Source: Baffinella frigidus
Taxonomy: Eukaryota > Cryptophyceae > Cryptomonadales > Baffinellaceae
Length of the DNA stretch: 10,946 bases
Assembly (NCBI GenBank): GCA_026770585.1
Contig: MU647757.1
Span: 49,664 to 60,609 of the forward strand
Direction: 5' to 3'
The position numbers and the translations under genes were made by a program. Below, piece after piece: positions 6,825 to 10,946 of the stretch; within the stretch, counting starts at the first letter, position 1, and every line of letters starts with the position of its first letter. A model generated the notes under the pieces. The model saw only the letters and a program-made list of their open reading frames with translations. It was not told the origin of the DNA and did not search any database.

Positions 6825-9800
6825 CTGCAGAGCCATTACTCGAAAATGAGGACACACACCGCCTTAGGGTCCCAGCAACTTAGGGTCCCGCAGCTTCGCC
6901 ACGGCCGCGTCCGCGTGTGGTGTGGCAGGGTTACGAGAAGATGGTTACACCAACGCGATAACAGGGTTACACCATTACCTCGCTCATAAGAAGCCGCGTG
7001 CGCTTGTGCTGTATCAGGGTTGCGACATGGTTAGACCAACTCGAGAAAAGGGTGAGACCAACAGCAGCGCAAACCCGGCCGCGTCTGCTTGTGCTCTGTC
7101 AGGATTACAAGAGGGTTACAAGCGGTTTCGGCGAAACGCAGCAACCATCTGGTGTGCACGCCACTCGTTGCACCACTACACGAGCGGTGCGCGAGTAAGA
7201 TCCCGCAGCACGCGTCACATTCTGCACCACGGAGCATCATTCCTCGCAGCATCATTCCTCGCACCCAAACATGAACCGCTCTCCAGGGACCTCGGCACAT
7301 AACAAAAGTCCAGGTCCGGAATCCGGACCTGGCTTCTGGTGAAAGTCTTTCAAAGCCGTGAAGGTGTTCCTGCATCGCTCGAGAGAGCGGCATACCTCGC
7401 ACCTTGCCTGTATCAGGGTTACAACAGGGTTACACCAACTCGAGAACTTGGTGCCCGGAGTCGGCGGGGGAGGCGCCGCAGAAACCATCTGGTCCGCACT
7501 CCGGACCACTCCACCATCCCTCGCAACGTCTACGCAACCAAGATGTTCATACATTCATACCTCGTAGCTTGGCGCAGCGCTCCTGCGTCGCAGACCAGAT
7601 CGGCATCGACAGCAAATACCCATACTGCCCCTGAGAGGCACTCTCCGCCCCAGTCCCCCCCCCCTCCTCCTCCGCTGCCTCGTCCTGCCCCTCTGGCATT
7701 CCTGAAGGGGCTGCAGCCGTCTCGGTGAGAGGGGGGCGGTAGCGAAGAGCGTCCCCGGTCGCGAATTTCAGAGAGCCTAGCTCGCTTTCCAGGTCCTGCG
7801 GAGGGCGCATGGTTTAGGGTTTAGGGTTTAGTCTGACGTGAAAAGGAACCCCTCCGCATTGTGAGAAGGAACCTCCGGCGCATGGTTGCCTATGGAAACT
7901 GGAAACTGAGGCCACATCTTGCGAGCTGTGCATTCGCTGTCGACTCATGACATGTGGCCCTAGAGAAAAGCACTATTGAAGCTCCGAGTATTTCACAGAA
8001 AACCCCCAGAGGCGAGTGTCAAGGCGGAGCGTGACCTGGGAGGAGGGGAATGCAAGGATGAGAGTGAGAGAAGGGGCGTGGGAGGAAAGAGGTGAGAGGA
8101 GGGGGGTGCGAGGAGGGGAGTGAGAGGAGGGGAGCAAGAGGAGGTGAGTGAGAGAAGGGGAGTGAGAGGGGGGGGTGGGAGGGGGGGGGGGCGAAAAAAC
8201 GGGAATTGAGAGAGGGAGCGTGACAGGAGGGGAGTACCGGCTTGCTCTTCCCCCCAACCTTCAGTGTACCCTGCCCCACCATCTCCAGAAACCGAATCTG
8301 ATTCTCCAACTTTGTCGATTCCAGACGGAGCAGCTCCTCCTCCCGCGCCTTTTTGGGGTTTGGGGTTTGGGGTGAGCATCCAGGGGTGAGAAGTGAGGGG
8401 TGGGGGGTGAGGGGTGAGGGGTGAGGGGTGGGGGGTGAGGGGTGAGGGGTGAGTGGTGAGGGGTGAGGGGTGAGGGGTGAGGGGTGAGAGGTGGGGAGTT
8501 TGGGGTCCATGGACTGGGGTCTAGGGTCTAGGGTCTAGGGTTCATCGTTCAGGGTGCAGGGTGTAGGGTGTATGGTGCAGGATGTAGGGTGTAGGGTGTA
8601 AGGTGTAGGATGTAGGATGTAGGGTGTAGGGTGTAGGGTGTAGGTTGAAGGGTGTATGGAGTAGGGAGTAGGCTTGCCTTTCGGCGCTGGTAGAGGTCTC
8701 GGCGAACACCAACAAAGTCAGCCACGATCTCCTCCGCTCTTGAATACCTCTGGATACTCCCCTTCGAATTGAAAGCCATCATGTTCCCCATGGATAGCTT
8801 GGTCGAGAGTTTCAGGAGTTTGCGGAGGGCCTGGTTTGGGGTTTCGGGTCTAAAGTTTGGGGGTTAGGGGTCAGGGTTTATGGTTTGGGGTTAGGGGTTA
8901 AGGGTTTAGGGTGTAGGTTTTAGGGACCAGGGTTCAGTGTTTTGTGTTTAGTGTTTAGTGTTTAGTGTTTAGTATTTAGTATTTAGTGTTTGGTGTTTAG
9001 TGTTCAATGTGAGTGTGCAATGTGTAGTGTTTAGTGTTTAGTGTTTAGTGTTTAGTGTTTAGTGTTTGGGGTTTAGAGTTTAGGGTTTAGGGTTTAGGGT
9101 TTAGGGTTTAGGACCTCGGCGGTGGGCAGTCCCGGCGCCTTGTCCCCTCCCTCATCTTTCCCGACCAGCCGCGCCCCCTCGCTCGTCAGTTCCACCCTAG
9201 TTTGGGGTTTGGGGTTTGGGGTTTACGGTTCATGGATTATGGTTTATGGGGTGATTCGGTGTGAGGAGAGAAGAGAGCGGATATAGGATAGAAGAGAAGG
9301 TACTGACAGTCGGGGGTGGACTCGGTGCGGGGTATCACCCTTGGGTGTGCCACACGGGCAAACACCCACTCGCCCCGGGGGGTGCCGCCATTCGACACTC
9401 GATTCAGTTTTCAGGGTTTAGGGTTTAGGTCTTAGGGCATTGTTTAGGGTTCAGGGTTTAGGTCTTAGGGTGTAAGGTTCAGGGGTTAGCAGGCCACCGG
9501 CAGTGGATTCGGTGTGAGGAAACCTGGGAGATGCGAGAGGAGAGAGAGAGAGATGAGGAGAGAGAGAGAGAGAGAGAGAGCGGGAGATATGGTACCGGCA
9601 ATCGACGGTGGATTCGGTGTGGTTGAGCGAGAAGGACGCCACGCTGCACTCGCCGTCCATCCTGCATCACCATCGCGGTTTCAGGCTGAGAGAAGAGTGG
9701 GGTCGGGGAGCACTCCCTGGTTGAGTGCAGCAAGAAGAGAGCAGCACACGCGACCAGGGGAGGGCAGGTACCGAGAAGCTTCGGAGAGTTTGATGAGAAG

Positions 9801-10883
9801 GTCCTTGAAGTCATTTGTCCATCTCCCGATCGGTAGCTCCGTCACTCGCACCACCAACCCCTGAAAACACATCCATGGTCTGTTTAGGTTCTGAGTCAAT
9901 TGTTTATTTAGGATCTGAAGAGTCGTAACTCGATGTGATACAAAATGTCAAGCTCAGAGGCTTGAAGGAATTTGTCCATCACCGAATCGGAAAGTTGGTG
10001 ACCCACACCACCAACCCCTGAAAACACAATCCCGCGCGTTCACGGGGTGAACGTCCTCAACCACAAGCTCCCGACACCTCCCGACATCCCCTGACACATG
10101 TCAACCACGACACCTCCCGACACCCCCTGACACATGTCAACCATGACACCGCCTGACACACATCCAGAGCTTATTAAGGATCTGGAATTAGACTTGTAAC
10201 ACAGCTCGCTATGGTATTGTACTTTTCGGGTCAGCGCGGATTTTGGGTCGGGGTCGGAGAATCGGGAAAAATCGAAAAAATCGAAAAAGGGCTCTAGTAT
10301 TTGTGACATATTATGGGTGGGGGGTGCATCTTGTCATCATATCAATGCATAAGATAGCATAAAACTTTAGATGGACGCACCATTTATCGAGATTTTTATT
10401 TCCCGACACCCCGACCCGACCTCGAGAAAATCCGCGCTGACCCGAAAAGTACAATACAAAATGTGAAGCTCAGAGGTGTGAAGAAATATGTCCACCGACC
10501 GATCGGCAGCTCTGTCACCCGCGCAACCAAACCCTGAAAACACAATCCCACGCGTACTTTCACTCCCTGAAAGGCAATCACACTTCACTCCCTGAAACAC
10601 ATGCGATACGTCACGCCATGAAACACAACCGCACGTCACCGCCACTCCCTGAAACGCTCGCAACACGCGCGCCATCAAACGAAACCACCCATTAATTACC
10701 ACCCACGGTGGAAAGAGGCGTGGTTCGAGATCCAGGCATTAAGTCATGAGCGCAGTGATCATTTCGAGTGTTTCAGGGTGATGCTTTCTCAGATGACTTT
10801 CATGTGAGGGGAGAGGTACCCAGCGTTGGTTGTCTTGGACTTTGCCTTCCGAGACCACCTCCACCACCCCGTGTGTCGTTGCC
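6730..10883 (-). CDS. TOP2: DNA topoisomerase II, part of the DNA-cleavage core after the active-site tyrosine
   Basis: Type IIA topoisomerase is a nuclear homodimer that passes one DNA duplex through another. Nine exons are read on the - strand: 10883-10820, 9860-9772, 9661-9596, 9196-9115, 8830-8678, 8348-8238, 8035-7997, 7795-7561 and 6824-6730. Joined, they give 311 codons without a stop, and all eight junction phases agree. Family landmarks appear in the right order: VTELPIGRW; LNHTESTV; VELTSEG; the C-gate segment GNMMAFNSKGSIQRY; EEIVADFVGVR and YQRRK; LENQIRFLEMV; YLLSMPIWSATQER; and TTPDAIWLSEL. The ATPase domain, TOPRIM domain and catalytic tyrosine would lie beyond the right edge. 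The variable C-terminal domain and the stop were not found. Identity is secure; individual small exons (8035-7997, 10883-10820) are less so. The introns are highly unusual repeat arrays, described separately. Confidence 0.88.
7234..7263. repeat. 15-bp tandem duplication
   Basis: GCATCATTCCTCGCA is repeated head to tail twice within TOP2 intron 8. Confidence 0.9.
7310..7332. repeat. Perfect 11-bp palindrome
   Basis: CCAGGTCCGGA, one A, then TCCGGACCTGG: a snap-back with a 1-base centre inside TOP2 intron 8. Whether it has a role is unknown. Confidence 0.85.
7561..7795 (-). CDS. TOP2: TOP2 exon with the YLLSMPIWSATQER motif
   Basis: Starts after CCCTCCGCAG and ends at CTACGAG|GTATGA, 235 nt. 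A variable acidic, Gly-rich insert (EEEGGG and flanks) precedes GYLLSMPIWSATQERCAKLR, which corresponds to the family's DYLLxMxxWSLTxEKxxxL. Linkers of variable length at this place are usual in the family. Confidence 0.88.
7796..7996 (-). other. TOP2 intron 7
   Basis: GTGAAA...CCGCAG. Near its 3' end are three CCCTAAA units (sense strand, 7810-7831) and ACCATGCGCCCTCCGCAG at the junction. A partial earlier copy, ACCATGCGCCGGAGG, lies about 70 bases upstream in the same intron. Confidence 0.6.
7997..8035 (-). CDS. TOP2: TOP2 small exon (39 nt), tentative
   Basis: Between CCTCCCAG and TCT|GTGAAA lie 13 codons, VTLRLDTRLWGFS, in phase 0 on both sides. The L-x-L...GF spacing after the preceding KSKP suits the family's RKKxxLxxxLxxxGF region. 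Reading past the donor meets a TAG after 8 codons. It is the least certain of the nine exons, with the first. Confidence 0.55.
8036..8237 (-). repeat. TOP2 intron 6: polypyrimidine minisatellite
   Basis: The sense strand is almost pure C/T for about 190 bases (the + strand is GA-rich), with recurring CTCTCACTCCCCTCCT-like units. It runs from donor GTACTC to acceptor CCTCCCAG. Close to the donor, CTCCTGTCACGCTCC resembles the acceptor junction CTCCCAGGTCACGCTCC. Confidence 0.8.
8238..8348 (-). CDS. TOP2: TOP2 exon with the LENQIRFLEMV helix
   Basis: A 37-codon exon, phase 0 at both ends: AREEELLRLESTKLENQIRF followed by LEMVGQGTLKVGGKSKP, then donor GTACTC. It matches the C-gate coiled-coil segment of the family (LLxxLxxExxKLxNKxRFIxEV, then a short strand ending in basic residues). 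The acceptor CCCCAAAAAG is part of a heptamer array. Confidence 0.88.
8349..8677 (-). repeat. TOP2 intron 5: wholly heptamer repeats, GC-AG boundaries
   Basis: On the + strand the whole 329 bases are 7-bp units in blocks: TTTGGGG, then GGGTGAG, then TCTAGGG, then TGTAGGG. In the sense direction it opens AAG|GCAAGCC (a typical GC-type donor; there is no usable GT nearby) and closes CCCCAAAAAG|GC. Flanking exons join in phase 0. Confidence 0.85.
8678..8830 (-). CDS. TOP2: TOP2 exon with NMMAFNSKGSIQRY
   Basis: A 51-codon exon, phase 0 at both ends: ALRKLLKLSTKLSMGNMMAF, then NSKGSIQRYSRAEEIVADFV, then GVRRDLYQRRK. It corresponds to the family's FKLxxxxSTxNMHxFDxxGxIxKYxSxxEI followed by the long coiled coil of the exit gate. 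It is the strongest single piece of evidence for topoisomerase II. Confidence 0.93.
8831..9114 (-). repeat. TOP2 intron 4: wholly telomere-like heptamer repeats
   Basis: All 284 bases are telomere-like units: + strand TTTAGGG at the donor end, a long TTTAGTG block (about 8940-9066), then TTTAGGG, TTTGGGG and TTTCGGG variants. Sense donor GAG|GTCCTAAACCC and acceptor CCCCAAACCAG|GC are both made from repeat units. The flanking exons join in phase 0. Confidence 0.88.
9115..9196 (-). CDS. TOP2: TOP2 exon with VELTSEG
   Basis: An 82-nt exon that completes an Arg codon and then encodes VELTSEGARLVGKDEGG and DKAPGLPTAE before donor GTCCTA. It fits the strand following HTETTV in the family (VxLTxExL...). 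The acceptor CCCCAAACTAG comes from a heptamer array (9201-9245). Confidence 0.8.
9197..9595 (-). other. TOP2 intron 3: heptamer arrays, microsatellite and decayed exon copies
   Basis: Runs from donor GTACCA to acceptor CAAACTAG. It contains a (GA)n stretch (9536-9580), telomere-like tracts (9411-9487 and 9201-9245), and three partial copies of the preceding exon's 3' part at about 9494-9522, 9302-9335 and 9248-9268. Each carries CACACCGAATC or a close variant. Confidence 0.65.
9596..9661 (-). CDS. TOP2: TOP2 exon with LNHTESTV
   Basis: A 66-nt exon after acceptor GTGATGCAG: one base completes Arg, then MDGECSVASFSLNHTESTVD, C, and two bases of an Arg codon before GTACCA. HTESTV matches the conserved HT(D/E)TTV of eukaryotic topoisomerase II. 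An upstream AG (after CTTCTCTC) is excluded because its frame meets a TGA. Confidence 0.78.
9772..9860 (-). CDS. TOP2: TOP2 exon with VTELPIGRW
   Basis: An 89-nt exon after TGTTTTCAG: GLVVRVTELPIGRWTNDFKD, LLIKLSEAS and two bases of Arg, then donor GTACCT. It corresponds to the family's ITELPxxxWTQxYKxxL segment. Two similar but decayed segments at about 10017 and 10533 share its acceptor, but only this copy keeps the frame to a donor compatible with the next exon. Confidence 0.88.
10073..10167. repeat. 36-bp tandem repeat, about 2.5 copies
   Basis: Units 10073-10108 and 10109-10144 (GACACCTCCCGACAYCCCCT and CCTGACACATGTCAACCAY) are near-identical; a truncated third follows. It lies within TOP2 intron 1. 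Confidence 0.85.
10214..10457. mobile_element. Sequence bounded by perfect 31-bp inverted repeats
   Basis: 10214-10244 (GTATTGTACTTTTCGGGTCA and on to GCGGATTTT) is the exact reverse complement of 10427-10457. Weaker complementarity (GGGTCGGGGT, ATCGGGAAA) continues inward. The 182-base middle is AT-rich and codes for nothing recognisable. No clear target duplication is visible, so it may be a fold-back element or a local inverted duplication. Confidence 0.6.
10547..10662. repeat. Short CACTCCCTGAAA repeats
   Basis: CACTCCCTGAAA occurs three times (about 10560, 10586 and 10641), with a related CACGCCATGAAACAC between. On the TOP2 strand each reads TTTCAGGGAGTG, an acceptor-like core similar to TTTTCAGGG at the true and decayed exon starts. 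Confidence 0.65.
10820..10883 (-). CDS. TOP2: TOP2 exon (first in window), tentative
   Basis: After CCCTGGCAG, one base and then 21 codons, ATTHGVVEVVSEGKVQDNQR and W, followed by donor GTACCT. The G-x-(I/V)-E...GK...W spacing fits the family's segment just before ITELP, and the phase-0 end fits the next exon. It is short and weakly conserved, so confidence is moderate. Confidence 0.6.
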
Positions 10884-10900
10884 CTGCCAGGGCCACCATC

Positions 10901-10910
10901 ACTCTCTCTC

Positions 10911-10946
<36 letters not shown>
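10901..10946. repeat. (CT)n microsatellite at the window edge
   Basis: A CT run with one CG interruption continues to the end of the window. On the TOP2 strand it is a GA run just upstream of the 10883 acceptor, within the preceding intron. Confidence 0.92.

Larger units (their letters stand above)
6811..7447 (-). repeat. Serial decayed copies of the next exon's start and splice acceptor in TOP2 intron 8
   Basis: Five related segments begin at about 6811 (the true exon boundary), 6906, 6995, 7080 and 7391. On the + strand they share CGCGTCYGCTTGTGCTGTGT, then CAGGGTTAC, then CAACTCGAGAA. In the TOP2 sense they read as an acceptor (CTGATACAG or similar) followed by CACAAGCG(G/C)ACGCGG, the first bases of the 6824-6730 exon. 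A 29-bp scrap of a GGGGTACCTCGCTCATAAGAA element end sits at 6966-6994. Confidence 0.65.
9942..10551 (-). repeat. Two decayed copies of the VTELPIGRW exon start in TOP2 intron 1
   Basis: Segments 9942-10029 and 10458-10551 repeat the acceptor TGTTTTCAGGG and the first roughly 60 bases of the 9860-9772 exon. The nearer copy has a stop in the exon frame. The farther copy still reads VTELPIGRWT but then diverges. Outside the homologous part the two share CTCTGAGCTTSACATTTTGT, which the true exon lacks. Confidence 0.75.

Noticed and set aside
6811-7447. CRISPR-like or satellite array
   Set aside because: Units are irregularly spaced and diverged, the context is eukaryotic, and the copies match an exon-intron junction of TOP2.
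8019-8510. A continuous 163-codon - strand open frame of Thr-Pro-His-Pro-Ser repeats
   Set aside because: Only the central 37 codons (8238-8348) match topoisomerase II; the rest translates heptamer and minisatellite arrays that I interpret as introns 5 and 6.
8349-9487. A true chromosome end or subtelomere junction
   Set aside because: The arrays are internal, degenerate, interrupted by conserved TOP2 exons and all in intron positions; unique sequence continues on both sides.
10458-10533. The farther VTELPIGRWT copy as the genuine TOP2 exon
   Set aside because: It loses family similarity after WT and has no donor compatible with the next exon; the 9860-9772 copy keeps both.

Overview
This is eukaryotic nuclear DNA, almost certainly from a single-celled alga with a red-type secondary plastid. 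The genes are split by spliceosomal introns. The cytochrome c6 precursor has a signal peptide followed by an ALA/FAP-type junction, the plastid-targeting signature of cryptophytes, haptophytes, ochrophytes and dinoflagellates, and then a thylakoid-lumen signal. Telomere-like heptamers (TTTAGGG and variants), GA/CT microsatellites and small TA-flanked inverted-repeat elements fill the non-coding space. I cannot name the species.

Layout. (1) About 491-1810, + strand: the 3' part of a PGAP3/PER1-family gene (GPI-anchor lipid remodelling) in three exons; its 5' part lies left of the window. (2) 1811-3170: gene-poor, with element fragments, a (CCG)n tract and one complete inverted-repeat element (2954-3070). 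(3) About 3269-3391, - strand: an isolated coding-looking exon of unknown family. (4) 4208-5231, + strand: a complete four-exon cytochrome c6 (petJ) gene; its CxxCH haem motif sits on a 32-nt microexon. (5) 5313-6600: mostly repeats, including two more inverted-repeat elements and a 76-bp duplication. (6) 6730-10883, - strand: nine exons (311 in-frame codons, all splice phases compatible) of eukaryotic DNA topoisomerase II, covering the region after the catalytic tyrosine up to the end of the conserved core. The 5' part lies beyond the right edge, and the 3' end is unresolved. petJ and TOP2 are convergent. The three identified genes have unrelated housekeeping or photosynthetic roles and do not form a pathway.

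The unusual part is the introns. Two TOP2 introns (8831-9114 and 8349-8677) consist wholly of degenerate telomere-like 7-bp repeats, and the repeat itself supplies the 3' splice site. The PGAP3 last intron ends in the same way, with 16 identical bases across the splice junction. In every intron case the C-rich strand is the sense strand. In addition, three TOP2 introns contain serially decayed copies of the next exon's beginning together with its splice acceptor. These exon models come from reading the sequence by eye and from remembered family motifs; no transcript or database search was available.
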